DNA from: an uncultured Bacteroidales bacterium
GTDB taxonomy: Bacteria > Bacteroidota > Bacteroidia > Bacteroidales > FEN-979
Length of the DNA: 41,231 bases
Direction: 5' to 3'
Assembly: GCA_903845055.1 (NCBI GenBank)
Contig: CAIMWF010000120.1
Span: 1-41,231, forward strand
In this document: piece after piece, positions 1 through 7,938 of the stretch
Numbering within the stretch: the stretch's first letter is position 1
Layout: each line of letters opens with the position of its first letter
The notes under the pieces: model-generated
Seen by the model: only the letters and a program-made list of their open reading frames with translations
What the model was told of the DNA's origin: nothing
Databases searched by the model: none
Position numbers and translations under genes: made by a program

Positions 1-1
1 G

Positions 2-376
2 CGGGTGCATGCCCTTCATGAAGCGGTGTTCGAAACGATCAGCTGCCTCGATTGCGCCAACTGCTGCCGCACCCTCGGACCCAGGATCACCGACACGGAT
101 GTGCGGCGGATCGCGGCCGCCCTGCGCATAAAACCATCGGTATTCGTGGAACGTTATCTCAGGATGGACGAGGAGGGCGATTATATCTTCCAATCGATGC
201 CCTGCCCCTTCCTGGGCCGCGACAACTACTGCTCCATATACGATGACCGGCCCAAAGCGTGCCGCGAATACCCCCATACCGACCGGCGCCGGGTGTACCA
301 GGTGATGACGCTGGCACTTAAAAACAGTTCCATATGCCCGGCGGTGTTCGAGATACTGGAGCGGCTGAGGAAGTGA
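2..376 (+). CDS. YkgJ-family cysteine-cluster protein (5' end outside window)
   Basis: The reading frame is already open at the window edge, so the true start is probably upstream; a GTG at position 5 is the first possible start inside the window. The visible 123-124 residues carry the dense cysteine signature of the YkgJ/UPF0153 family: CLDCANCC near the N-terminus, then PCPFL, a Cys in NYCSIY and KACREYP. Family members are thought to bind zinc or an iron-sulfur cluster through these cysteines, but their reaction is not established. The C-terminus (EILERLRK) and length fit a nearly complete small member. No partner gene is visible, because the next gene starts more than 300 bases downstream. 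Family assignment is firm; function is unknown. Confidence 0.85.
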   Translation, partial: RVHALHEAVFETISCLDCANCCRTLGPRITDTDVRRIAAALRIKPSVFVERYLRMDEEGDYIFQSMPCPFLGRDNYCSIYDDRPKACREYPHTDRRRVYQVMTLALKNSSICPAVFEILERLRK

Positions 377-719
377 CGAGTGACGAGTAACGAATTAAGC
401 GCCGCGGGTGGTGGCTTTTGGGGAGACCGTTACGGATCAAGGTTGCAACTGCCTTTCTTCATATATGCAAAAGCAGCGTGTTCAAATAGCAGGCATTCAT
501 CCACAGGAAGATATTTTTTTCAATGACCGGATTATGAATGATAATATGGCATATCTTTGTGTTTATTTGGACTCATTATAATATTATGCGGTGGACGTAA
601 GCCTCTTCCCCATGATGTCAACATGGCGTTGCGGAGCGTCAATCGAAGCATGCCTATGTTCAAAACCCCTTCAAAAGGGTTGCAGGCAACAAGGTGTTCA
701 TTTCGTTAAAAAACAGAAT
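377..719. other. Intergenic stretch with short iterated word and candidate promoter
   Basis: No convincing gene is present. Directly after the first gene's stop, GTGACGA is repeated with small changes (about 367-396). A Bacteroidota-type -7 element lies at 552-559. An upstream in-frame GTG at 591 would extend the next protein by 43 residues, but that extension lacks a signal peptide and would bury the lipoprotein signal, so it was not used. Confidence 0.5.
552..559 (+). promoter_or_regulatory. Candidate Bacteroidota -7 promoter element
   Basis: TATCTTTG matches the TAnnTTTG -7 consensus of the main sigma factor in Bacteroidota. It lies about 160 bases before the lipoprotein gene starting at 720. 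No clear -33 TTG is present at the expected distance, so support is from the -7 element alone. Confidence 0.4.
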
Positions 720-1259
720 ATGAAAAACGCGACTTATTTAACAACTGTAATCCTGTTTATTTTGGTCATTATGAGCAGTTGTAAAAATGCTAACAACACA
801 GCACCAATAAACCAGCAATTGACAGGAATGTCTCCTGACGAAAAGGAAATTGCAAGGAAAGAAATTTCAGGCAGAATCGACGAGATCATTAAAGGCGTTA
901 AAGACCTTGATGTTGACGCGGCATTAAAACCATATTCAAGCGACACCTGCTTCAGGATCGTCAATACTGACGCCTCGGTCACTGATTATCAGACCATGAA
1001 AAACGGCCAGACAGCGTTTTTCGGGACCGTTAAAAATATACGCTTTACAACCGTAAAAGAGGACTTCCAATTTCTTTCAAAGGACCTGGTCATTTGTACG
1101 TGGACAGGAAAGAACGAGTTTGAACCCAAAAAAGGCGGGAAAATGAAAATTGACCCTTATACAGGGAGTATGCTGTTCAGCAAAAAAAATAATGAATGGA
1201 AAATAATTTACGCACACGAATCATCAGCACAACCCGTTAAAGTGCCGTTCGAAAAATAA
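720..1259 (+). CDS. NTF2-fold (SnoaL/DUF4440-like) lipoprotein
   Basis: This is a 179-residue protein. The ATG at 720 was chosen because it opens directly onto a lipoprotein signal: Met-Lys, a hydrophobic run (TTVILFILVIM), then SSC, where the Cys would be lipidated. The frame extends upstream to a GTG at 591, but that would put the signal 43 residues inside the protein. The mature part has a helical start followed by alternating beta strands (CTWTGKNEFE, GSMLFSKKNNEWKIIYAHES), as expected for the cone-shaped NTF2/SnoaL fold. It is first of three such proteins in a row. It probably sits on the outer membrane or faces the periplasm. Ligand or enzymatic role cannot be read from the sequence; several related proteins bind small molecules without catalysis. 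Confidence 0.7.
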   Translation: MKNATYLTTVILFILVIMSSCKNANNTAPINQQLTGMSPDEKEIARKEISGRIDEIIKGVKDLDVDAALKPYSSDTCFRIVNTDASVTDYQTMKNGQTAFFGTVKNIRFTTVKEDFQFLSKDLVICTWTGKNEFEPKKGGKMKIDPYTGSMLFSKKNNEWKIIYAHESSAQPVKVPFEK

Positions 1260-1388
1260 AACCTGCCAGTGAAAAAAAGCAGCAACCGTCCGCCTTCACC
1301 CTTAACAGGATAAAAAATCAAAAATTGATTTGAACGACCTCCTGACAACAATAGAAACAATTTATAACCCCAATCCTTAAAAAGAACA

Positions 1389-1778
1389 ATGATGACAAAT
1401 ACAGATCTTGTTAAACTGGCATACGCCAATGTTGCCTCGGGCAATATGCCCGGTGCCCTGGAATTGTTTGATCCCGCAATTGAATGGCACGAATGCAAAG
1501 GAATGCCGTTTGTGAATGGCGACGGCTTTTTCAAAGGCCCTGAAGCGGTGGTAACAAATGTTTTCATGAACCTGCCTGTCTATTTTGACGGATTCAATAT
1601 CGCCGTAACCGAAATATTCGGAACCGACGATAAAGTGGTGATGGTGGGCTATTACCAGGGAACGAATAAAGCCACCGGCCACCCGTTCAAAGCGAATGCA
1701 ACCCATGTCTGGACCCTTAAAAACGGGAAGCTTGCCCATTTTTTCCAGGCAGTGGATACCGCATCCATAAACAAATAA
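1389..1778 (+). CDS. SnoaL-like NTF2-fold protein (cytoplasmic)
   Basis: This 129-residue protein has no signal peptide. It shows the classic SnoaL/ketosteroid-isomerase-like pattern: N-terminal helices (VKLAYANVASGNMPGALELFD), PAIEWHE, a GPEAVV helix, then strands ending in HVWTLKNGKLAHFFQAVDT. The acidic and histidine residues in the pocket region (EWHE, THVW) fit a small-molecule enzyme, but SnoaL members have many substrates, so no reaction is assigned. It lies 19 bases before the next NTF2-like gene and is likely co-transcribed with it. Unlike its two neighbours it should stay in the cytoplasm, so the trio spans compartments. Confidence 0.8.
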   Translation: MMTNTDLVKLAYANVASGNMPGALELFDPAIEWHECKGMPFVNGDGFFKGPEAVVTNVFMNLPVYFDGFNIAVTEIFGTDDKVVMVGYYQGTNKATGHPFKANATHVWTLKNGKLAHFFQAVDTASINK

Positions 1779-1797
1779 CCATTTAATAACAAGGAAC

Positions 1798-2274
1798 ATG
1801 CACTACCTGAAATATTGTCTCTTTTTTGCCTGCGGCATGCTGTTGCTCGGTTCTGTCATGACGGGCTGCAACCATCAAAAACCAGCTACCGCTGAAGAGC
1901 TTTCACAAATGAACCGGGATTTTGTCGCAGCCCTGAACAACAAAGACGCGGCGGCTGCGGCCAACTGTTACACAGAAGATGCCACGGTGCTTCCGCCAAA
2001 CGAAGCACCCGTTTCCGGCAAGGCCAATATTCAGAAGTACTGGGAAGGGGCCATTGCCGCCGGGGCGTTTGATGTTGCCGTGGCCACCATAACTACCGGC
2101 AGCAACGGCAACCTGGGTTATGAAATCGGGCGCTTCAGCATGAGCACCCGCGATTCAACCGGGAAGGTCACCACGGAGCGGGGAAAGTATATTGAGCTGC
2201 TTAAACGCGGCGACGACGGTAAATGGAAATCCATTCACGGCATCTGGAATACCGATACCCTGCCCTTAAAATAG
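1798..2274 (+). CDS. DUF4440/SnoaL-type NTF2-fold lipoprotein
   Basis: This 158-residue protein begins with a lipoprotein signal peptide whose lipobox ends GSVMTGC. The mature domain has the DUF4440 hallmarks: an N-terminal helix with FVAALNNKDAAAAANCY, TEDATVLPPN, then GKANIQKYWEGAI and a strand block ending KWKSIHGIWNTD. The related Pfam group includes proteins annotated SgcJ/EcaC-like, whose activity is mostly unknown. The gene starts 19 bases after the cytoplasmic SnoaL gene, and its stop is only 4 bases before the acetyltransferase start. Operon membership is therefore likely. The family is clear; the substrate is not. Confidence 0.8.
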   Translation: MHYLKYCLFFACGMLLLGSVMTGCNHQKPATAEELSQMNRDFVAALNNKDAAAAANCYTEDATVLPPNEAPVSGKANIQKYWEGAIAAGAFDVAVATITTGSNGNLGYEIGRFSMSTRDSTGKVTTERGKYIELLKRGDDGKWKSIHGIWNTDTLPLK

Positions 2275-2278
2275 ATCC

Positions 2279-2812
2279 ATGCGCTCCATGAAAAAGACGA
2301 ACATTGTTGAAATACAGGAAGCCCGGATCCCCGGTGACCTTGATGTTATCCGGCAGTTGTGGACAGATTATCTGACCTGGGGAAACGACCGGATGCAACT
2401 GCTCCATGGCGTACATCCCCACAACCCGAAAGAGGCGGTGGGACAGGACATCCGGATGATTGACAAATTCCTGCCCCCGCATGGACGACTGGTCCTTGCA
2501 TTCATTGACAACAACCCCTGCGGCATCGGGTGCCTGAAAGCCATTGACGAAACAACAGGTGAAATCAAGCGGATGTATGTTGACCCAACCTTCCGGAAGA
2601 TCGGGGCTGGAAGGGCCATCCTTCAATCACTGCTGAATGCCGCCACGGAAGCAGGGTACCGGAAGGTTCGGCTGGACAGCCCAAAGTTCATGGAAGCGGC
2701 TCATTCACTATACCGGGGTTTTGGCTTCAAAGAAATTTCAGCATACCCTGAGGTTGAAATCCCGGAAGCATTCAGGCAGTATTTATTGTTTATGGAATTG
2801 GATCTGACCTAA
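2279..2812 (+). CDS. GNAT-family N-acetyltransferase
   Basis: The protein is 177 residues from the first ATG; a second ATG at 2288 is equally plausible and would remove three residues. The central motif A of the GNAT fold is visible: strand GEIKRMYVDPTFRKIGAGRAIL contains the R-x-x-G-x-G/A acetyl-CoA pyrophosphate loop. The downstream strand KVRLDSPKFMEAAHSLYRGFGFKEI is the usual motif B with the Y-x-x-x-GF ending. The C-terminus LLFMELDL closes the fold. GNATs transfer acetyl from acetyl-CoA to amines; the acceptor cannot be predicted. The 4-base gap to the preceding lipoprotein gene suggests translational coupling. Confidence 0.88.
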   Translation: MRSMKKTNIVEIQEARIPGDLDVIRQLWTDYLTWGNDRMQLLHGVHPHNPKEAVGQDIRMIDKFLPPHGRLVLAFIDNNPCGIGCLKAIDETTGEIKRMYVDPTFRKIGAGRAILQSLLNAATEAGYRKVRLDSPKFMEAAHSLYRGFGFKEISAYPEVEIPEAFRQYLLFMELDLT

Positions 2813-2849
2813 CCCCAGGCAATATTGAAATGAATAAAAAACAGATCCC

Positions 2850-3381
2850 ATGAAAAGGTATTATATCTCCTCAGTCTTTGTTTGAGCTTGCATCATGTTC
2901 AGGCTCAAAAGCCCGACCTGTACGGGTTGCTCCGGAAAATTTCAGCGGAGAAAAATGACAACATACGCTTTTACCTGGCTTTCAGCGGACTAACCGTTTC
3001 TGAAACCAAGCCGGTCCCGGACATGGAAAATGCTGAAATCATCCTGCTGCATCCTTTCCTGGAAAACATAACGCACCACACCCCGGTGTTCATGCTGCTG
3101 GCACTGGTTTGCATTCCCTCCCTGCTGGTGCCAATGCATCACAGGCTTGAAAAATGGGTCACCCCCAAGCTGGTGGAGAAAAACAAGGAGGTACGGCTGG
3201 CCGCGGCAAAAATGCTCATGACGGCGATGCGGTGCCGGAAGCTGCCATGTGTGAAACATGTAAGGAATTCCCAAAAATGTGTAATGGTTCCGGGATGAAA
3301 CTGCCCGAACTTTGTGTCATCATCCGGATTCAGCAAATCCTGACCCGGGACATGACTACTTTAAATAAAGAACCATTATGA
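2850..3381 (+). pseudogene. Frameshifted relic of a secreted protein
   Basis: An ATG at 2850 starts a signal-peptide-like run (MKRYYISSVFV) that meets TGA after 11 codons. The adjacent frame then continues with SLHHVQAQKPDLYG, which completes a convincing cleavage site (VQAQ), and runs to a stop at 3298. Near 3220 a third frame becomes more protein-like: from about 3218 it reads DGDAVPEAAMCETCKEF followed by further Cys residues, and ends at 3381 in an ATGA overlap with the next start. The simplest reading is one secreted protein of roughly 170 residues broken by two frameshifts, either real decay or sequencing error. The middle frame is 138 codons from a TTG at 2882. No family was recognised. 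Confidence 0.45.
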
Positions 3382-3650
3382 AAACTACAGGAACATCCGA
3401 AAGGAAAATTACCGTTGTTTACCGAAAGGACGGGAAGACACCCGACATGAGGTATAAAAGTTCGAGAGCATTTGTATTGTCGCACCACCCGGAGAAGGAA
3501 AGGGAACAAAAAAATGGGCGGAAAACAGCCGGGTTGAGATATACCAGCTTGCGGGACCATGTCCTGTTGCATCAAACAGCCATCCTGAAGGATATCCCCG
3601 TACAGATTAAACCTGCCGGGAAAAAACCGGTATGGAAGGTCAACAGTTAA
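3378..3650 (+). CDS. Small basic hypothetical protein
   Basis: A 90-codon frame starts at an ATG that overlaps the stop of the preceding third-frame segment by ATGA. The product is strongly basic (many Lys and Arg, e.g. KTTGTSERKITVVYRKDGK) and has no signal peptide, membrane segment or recognised domain. Codon use is plausible and the ATGA junction suggests coupled translation, but the protein may equally be part of the neighbouring decayed region. No function is proposed. Confidence 0.4.
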   Translation: MKTTGTSERKITVVYRKDGKTPDMRYKSSRAFVLSHHPEKEREQKNGRKTAGLRYTSLRDHVLLHQTAILKDIPVQIKPAGKKPVWKVNS

Positions 3651-3696
3651 CGTTGCATGTCGTCCGGGAAGGCCGGTAGGGTAGCCGGTCTGGTTG

Positions 3697-3724
3697 CATC
3701 AGCAGGGACCATCCGGTGCTGATG
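3697..3724 (+). other. Perfect 8-bp stem-loop in intergenic region
   Basis: CATCAGCA at 3697-3704 and TGCTGATG at 3717-3724 can pair around a 12-base loop, followed by an A-run rather than a T-run on the plus strand. It is not a standard intrinsic terminator in either direction. It could shape the leader of the 3759 gene. Confidence 0.3.
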
Positions 3725-3758
3725 AAAAAAATTATTACCAAACGTCAAGCATAAAACC

Positions 3759-4112
3759 ATGAAAGAATTTGAACCGAACTGGACGGAAGAAGAACTAAAG
3801 GTTTATATCCTGATTTTCTGCGCCAATGCCGATTTTTCCGAATCAAAAGCGGAAACAGCCTTTATCAGATCAAAGACCACTGGAGATTGTTTTGAAAGAA
3901 TCCATGATGAATTTGACAGGGATAACGATTACCAGAGCATTGAAAAGATACGGTTAACGCTCGGAAAATATGGTTACGTAAAAGAGGATACCGACCGTAT
4001 ATTTAAAGAGGTGAAAGAACTGTTTTTATCCGATGGCCAGTACGACCTGCTGGAACAAAACCTGTTCAGGGGGCTGAACCATGTTTTCGGATCACCGGTG
4101 GCTGTAAAATGA
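3759..4112 (+). CDS. Hypothetical helical protein, TerB-like
   Basis: This 117-residue acidic protein is predicted to be nearly all helical. The opening EEELKVYILIFCANADFSESKAETAFI and the later FDRDNDYQSIEKI and LFLSDGQYDLLEQNLFRGL resemble small TerB-like (tellurite-resistance-type) helical-bundle proteins found in Bacteroidota. The similarity is remembered, not searched. It has no signal peptide. The repeated acidic pattern F-x-R-D-N-D could bind a metal. It stands alone between the decayed small-gene region and the PBP gene. It is likely a real gene; its role is unknown. Confidence 0.65.
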   Translation: MKEFEPNWTEEELKVYILIFCANADFSESKAETAFIRSKTTGDCFERIHDEFDRDNDYQSIEKIRLTLGKYGYVKEDTDRIFKEVKELFLSDGQYDLLEQNLFRGLNHVFGSPVAVK

Positions 4113-4215
4113 AATTTTGACGGTCAGGGTGCAACTTGCATAACTTCCCGGTTTTTTATCCCCAGGTCGTTGCCTGTTAAGGATCCTGTTTGAAACGATT
4201 TAACAAAATCAGGCT

Positions 4216-6435
4216 TTGAAACTGTTTATTAAACATACCCGTTTAATTACGGTCCTGCTGATTGTTGCTGCATTCATTTCGTCCGTCATCCTTATTTCAG
4301 CGGTTTTTTTCATTTCGGTCTACCTGGGTGCCTTTGGTTCGCTGCCGGGAAAGGATGAATTATCGGCCATCAGCCAGGAGGAGGCTTCGCTGGTGTTTTC
4401 TTCTGACGGGATGGTGATTGGCGAGTTCTTTGCCAGGAACCGGACCAACATTCACCCGGAAGATATTCCCGTTCATCTTAAGCATGCATTGACCGCAACG
4501 GAAGATAAGCGGTTTTTCACCCGTTCGGGGTATGATATCCGGAGCCTTGTCCGGGTATTTCTGAACAGCATCCTCTTGGGCAAAAAAAGCGGCGGAGGAG
4601 GAAGTACGCTCTCTCAGCAACTGGTCAAAAACCTCTATGGCCGCCACGATTATGGTTTTATGAGCCTGCCGGTCAATAAAATAAGAGAGCTCATTCTTGC
4701 TGCGCGGATAGAACAGGTATATTCCAAAGAAGAGCTCCTCCTTTTATACCTCAATACGGTGCCGTTCGGTGAAGATGTTTATGGGGTGGAATCAGCTGCG
4801 CGCAGGTATTTCAACAAGCATACCCGCGATTTGACCATCCAGGAATCGGCCGTTTTGGTGGGTTTGTTAAAAGCCAACACCCATTTCAACCCCCGGCTCA
4901 ACCCCGAAAACTCCTTGTCACGCCGCAACCTGGTTCTTACCTTGATGGCCAGGGAGCATTACCTGCCGGCCCGGGCTTGCGACAGCCTTCGAAAGCTGCC
5001 GGTTGAACTGAACTACGAAAACATCGCTTTAACCCCTCCGGCTGGATATTTTGTGTACCAGGTGAAGAAAAAGGCCTCCGCGTTGCTCGATTCAATAAAA
5101 GCCAAAACCGGTAAAGCGTACAACCTCGAAAAAGAGGGGCTGAAAATATATACCACGCTCGACATGTCCCTCCAGGAGCTGGCGGTGAAATCAGTAAGGG
5201 AACATTTAGCCGTCATGCAAAAGCTGCTTGACAAGGAGTTTGATGTGTATAAATCTAAAAAACGATGGTATCTCAAACAGCAAAATAACAGCACTGGCCT
5301 TGAACGTGAAAGCCGGACCAGGGAGATCGGGGTGTTTGACTGGGATGGGTTCCAGGTTAAAAAAATGAATACCCTCGACAGTATCTGGCATTATTACAAA
5401 ATGCTCAATGCCGCGGTACTCCTTATTAATCCCGGAAACGGCGAAGTTCTCGCCTGGACGGGTGGGAACGATTTTAGCACCCTGCCCTTCGACCTGGTGC
5501 TGGCGCACCGGCAGATTGCCTCCGCATTTAAACCTGTTGTATATGCCACTGCGCTTGAAAGTGGAATTACCCCTTGTGTTTACCTGTCAAACCAGCGCAA
5601 AAAGTATCCCGGCTATGAAGACTGGGAACCTGAAAACTATGATCATTCCTCGACCCCCGACAGCACTGTTGCCTTTTGGTATGCCCTGGTCAATTCCCTG
5701 AACCTGCCAACGGTTGACCTGTATTTTAAGGAGGGCAGGGGAAACCTTTTAAAAACCTGCCAAAAATTGAAATTCCCGGTGATTGCAGGGGATGCGCCTT
5801 CGGTTGCCCTGGGGACCCTCGACTTGTCGCTTTATGAAATTGTACGGGCCTATGCCTCCTTTGCCGACGGGGGCCTGATGAATGAACCGGTCATGATTGA
5901 TAAAATAGTGGATGCCCGCGGAAATATCCTTTACAGCAAGGAGCCCTTAAGACCGAAGGCCGTCTTCACCCCTGAAACAAGCCAGGTGATCACGGCTATG
6001 CTGCAGGCGGTGATCAACCAGGGTACGGGTATGCGGATACGCAGCGAATTTGGCATCAAAGCACCCCTTGCCGGGAAAACCGGCACTGCGCAAAACTATT
6101 CCGATGCCTGGTTCATCGCCTATACGCCCTGCCTGGTTCTTGGCACCTGGGTGGGCGCCCGCACTGCCGATGTTCACTTTTTCGGCAGCAACGGTTCCGG
6201 GGCATCGCTGGCCCTGCCTGTTGTTGGCAAAATACTCGGAGGAATTGAAAAGGATCCCCTGCTGCGCAAAAAATACTTCACCCCGTTCAACATCCCCGGC
6301 GAAGCATATTCGTTTCTGCAATGTCAGCCATACCGGCAAACCGGGGTAAAAGGTTTTTTCAACCGGCTGTTTAAAAGAACCCGGAAGAATACGGCACCCG
6401 TCATGGATCATAACAAGGCAAAAAAAAGCCGGTAG
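4216..6435 (+). CDS. Bifunctional class A penicillin-binding protein (transglycosylase/transpeptidase)
   Basis: The 739-residue protein starts at TTG; an in-frame TAA 15 bases upstream makes this the only start that keeps the membrane anchor (residues about 12-38). The GT51 glycosyltransferase domain shows TEDKRFF with catalytic Glu96, GGSTLSQQLVKN (128-139) and KIRELILAARIEQVYSKEEL, so it should polymerise lipid II on the outer face of the inner membrane. The C-terminal transpeptidase domain has the S-x-x-K motif as SAFK (Ser436, Lys439), S-L-N at 494-496 and K-T-G at 621-623. All catalytic motifs are present. A short basic tail follows. It is similar to PBP1A/PBP1C types; because there is no PBP1C C-terminal domain, PBP1A-like is preferred. 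It is transcribed alone. Confidence 0.93.
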   Translation: MKLFIKHTRLITVLLIVAAFISSVILISAVFFISVYLGAFGSLPGKDELSAISQEEASLVFSSDGMVIGEFFARNRTNIHPEDIPVHLKHALTATEDKRFFTRSGYDIRSLVRVFLNSILLGKKSGGGGSTLSQQLVKNLYGRHDYGFMSLPVNKIRELILAARIEQVYSKEELLLLYLNTVPFGEDVYGVESAARRYFNKHTRDLTIQESAVLVGLLKANTHFNPRLNPENSLSRRNLVLTLMAREHYLPARACDSLRKLPVELNYENIALTPPAGYFVYQVKKKASALLDSIKAKTGKAYNLEKEGLKIYTTLDMSLQELAVKSVREHLAVMQKLLDKEFDVYKSKKRWYLKQQNNSTGLERESRTREIGVFDWDGFQVKKMNTLDSIWHYYKMLNAAVLLINPGNGEVLAWTGGNDFSTLPFDLVLAHRQIASAFKPVVYATALESGITPCVYLSNQRKKYPGYEDWEPENYDHSSTPDSTVAFWYALVNSLNLPTVDLYFKEGRGNLLKTCQKLKFPVIAGDAPSVALGTLDLSLYEIVRAYASFADGGLMNEPVMIDKIVDARGNILYSKEPLRPKAVFTPETSQVITAMLQAVINQGTGMRIRSEFGIKAPLAGKTGTAQNYSDAWFIAYTPCLVLGTWVGARTADVHFFGSNGSGASLALPVVGKILGGIEKDPLLRKKYFTPFNIPGEAYSFLQCQPYRQTGVKGFFNRLFKRTRKNTAPVMDHNKAKKSR

Positions 6436-6934
6436 CCGAAATCATCCTAAAGATATTTAAAAAAGCACAATCCTACCCGTATTTCTTTTATGAGGCTGTA
6501 TGAAAAGTCTTTTAACCACAGAGCACACAAAATTTGCAGTAAAGTGCGCAGAGAAAAAGCAGTAAACCCTGGCGTCCTCTTACCGCATCGCACCTGGGCC
6601 TGGTCATTCACAAAGTTCCTGCGTGTTTTGCATGGATTGGACGGTGGGGCGGATATAATGATATTGCACGCTGATGAAGGGAAATTATACCAACACTTTA
6701 CTTAAATTTGACAAAATCTGATGATCGCATTCAAAAGAGTTACCGGTGACTTTTCACTGAAGAAGGATTGTTATCAAAAGGACCGTCATAAAGGAACACC
6801 CACAGCCCGGAATAGCCCCCCATGCCTGTTGACTGTTAACAGGTTGAGGCGGTCAGTCAAAACCGGCGGAAGGTAGTCCGTGGTTCCGTTTTTAACCCCT
6901 ATTCCGTCCGGCTCATAAAAACGAATGATAACCA
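6436..6934. other. Non-coding gap between PBP and psd genes
   Basis: No convincing gene. A 71-codon frame at 6490-6705 has composition typical of translated non-coding DNA. Around 6517-6556 the sequence (CACAGAGCACAC..., then GTGCGCAGAG) looks like a degenerate copy of a CACAGAG-rich intergenic repeat known from many environmental bacteria. A TAAATTTG at 6703-6710 matches the -7 consensus but lies 225 bases before psd and lacks a -33 partner. Confidence 0.4.
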
Positions 6935-7924
6935 ATGAACCTTACAAAAGCTAAAAAGAGGCTGGGCCTCCTCCTGTTATTGCTTGCTGTCCTTGTCGTC
7001 GCGGCCTTGTACCCGTTGCCGCCGCAAGCTCCCGTGCGGTATTACGACCGGCAAAGCGGACTGCTGAAAACGGAAAAGGTGGCCGGCGAACGGTGGCTGG
7101 TATGGCTGTACAACAACCCGGTAGGCGAAGCAACCCTGTGGGCGCTGGTTAAAAGAAAGGTGGTTTCGGCTGTTTATGGAAACATGATGGATCGCCCTTC
7201 CTCAATCAAAAAGATACAGCCCTTCATCGACGAATTTGGCATCGACCTGCGTACCGCCCAAAAACAGACGTTCAGCTCGTTCAACGATTTCTTTACCCGG
7301 AAACTGAAGGCTGACGCCCGGCCGGTGGAACCCGGCGCAGCCGTTGCCGTGTCGCCCGCCGACGGAAAAATACTGGCGTACGCAAATATCGGCAACAGCG
7401 ATTTCATCATCAAAGGAACCCGCTTCCATGTTGTTTCTTTTTTGAATAATGCCCCCCTTGCCCAAAAGTACCTGGATGGCACCCTGGTGATCATCCGGCT
7501 TGCCCCGTTCGATTACCACCGTTTCCATTTTCCCATGAGCGGAAGGGTATCGCCTGTCACCCGGACCGACGGGGACTATTATTCCGTCAACCCCCTTGCG
7601 TTGCGCAAAAGGGCTGAAATATTCTGCCTGAACAAACGGGAATTCACCATCCTCTCAAGCCCCCTGTTCGGTGATGTGGTGATGGCCGAAGTAGGCGCGA
7701 CCCTGGTGGGAAGCATCGTGCAGACCCATACGGGGAATGCCGCAGAAAAGGGGGAGGAGAAGGGGTATTTTAAATTCGGGGGTTCGACGGTGGTGCTGCT
7801 GTTTGAAAAAAACAAGATCCGCATCGATGAGGATTTACTGGTTCATACGTTGCAGGGTTATGAAACGGTGATCAGGGAAGGCGAAAGGATCGGGGTGGCG
7901 GACGGATTGACCCGCCACCCCTGA
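6935..7924 (+). CDS. psd: Phosphatidylserine decarboxylase proenzyme
   Basis: The 329-residue protein decarboxylates phosphatidylserine to phosphatidylethanolamine at the inner membrane. Family landmarks are clear: FNDFFTRKLK, SPADGKI with the conserved Asp, PFDYHRFHFPMSG with the conserved His residues, and the self-cleavage site FGGST. Autocleavage before Ser284 would create the pyruvoyl cofactor on the small alpha subunit. The fragment around YYDR and SIKKIQPFIDEFGID matches the PSD type that is longer at its N-terminus. The first 30 residues form a hydrophobic anchor (LGLLLLLLAVLVVAALYPL), which is less usual. No phosphatidylserine synthase is adjacent. The gene ends in a GC-rich hairpin that overlaps its last codons and faces a convergent gene. 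Confidence 0.93.
   Translation: MNLTKAKKRLGLLLLLLAVLVVAALYPLPPQAPVRYYDRQSGLLKTEKVAGERWLVWLYNNPVGEATLWALVKRKVVSAVYGNMMDRPSSIKKIQPFIDEFGIDLRTAQKQTFSSFNDFFTRKLKADARPVEPGAAVAVSPADGKILAYANIGNSDFIIKGTRFHVVSFLNNAPLAQKYLDGTLVIIRLAPFDYHRFHFPMSGRVSPVTRTDGDYYSVNPLALRKRAEIFCLNKREFTILSSPLFGDVVMAEVGATLVGSIVQTHTGNAAEKGEEKGYFKFGGSTVVLLFEKNKIRIDEDLLVHTLQGYETVIREGERIGVADGLTRHP
7892..7921. terminator. Bidirectional terminator-like hairpin between convergent genes
   Basis: GGGGTGGCGG (7892-7901) pairs perfectly with CCGCCACCCC (7912-7921) around a 10-base loop. It lies inside the last ten sense codons of psd, directly before the TGA, and 17 bases beyond the stop of the convergent surface-protein gene. There is no T-run on either side, so it may act with a protein factor or simply block convergent transcription. 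Confidence 0.5.
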
Positions 7925-7938
7925 CCTTCTCACAACCC

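Noticed and set aside
591-719. N-terminal extension of the first NTF2-like lipoprotein from a GTG at 591
   Set aside because: It would bury a clear lipoprotein signal peptide 43 residues inside the protein.
6490-6705. A 71-codon frame between the PBP and psd genes
   Set aside because: Its start NHRAHKICSKVRREK is the familiar translation of a CACAGAG-type intergenic repeat, not a protein.
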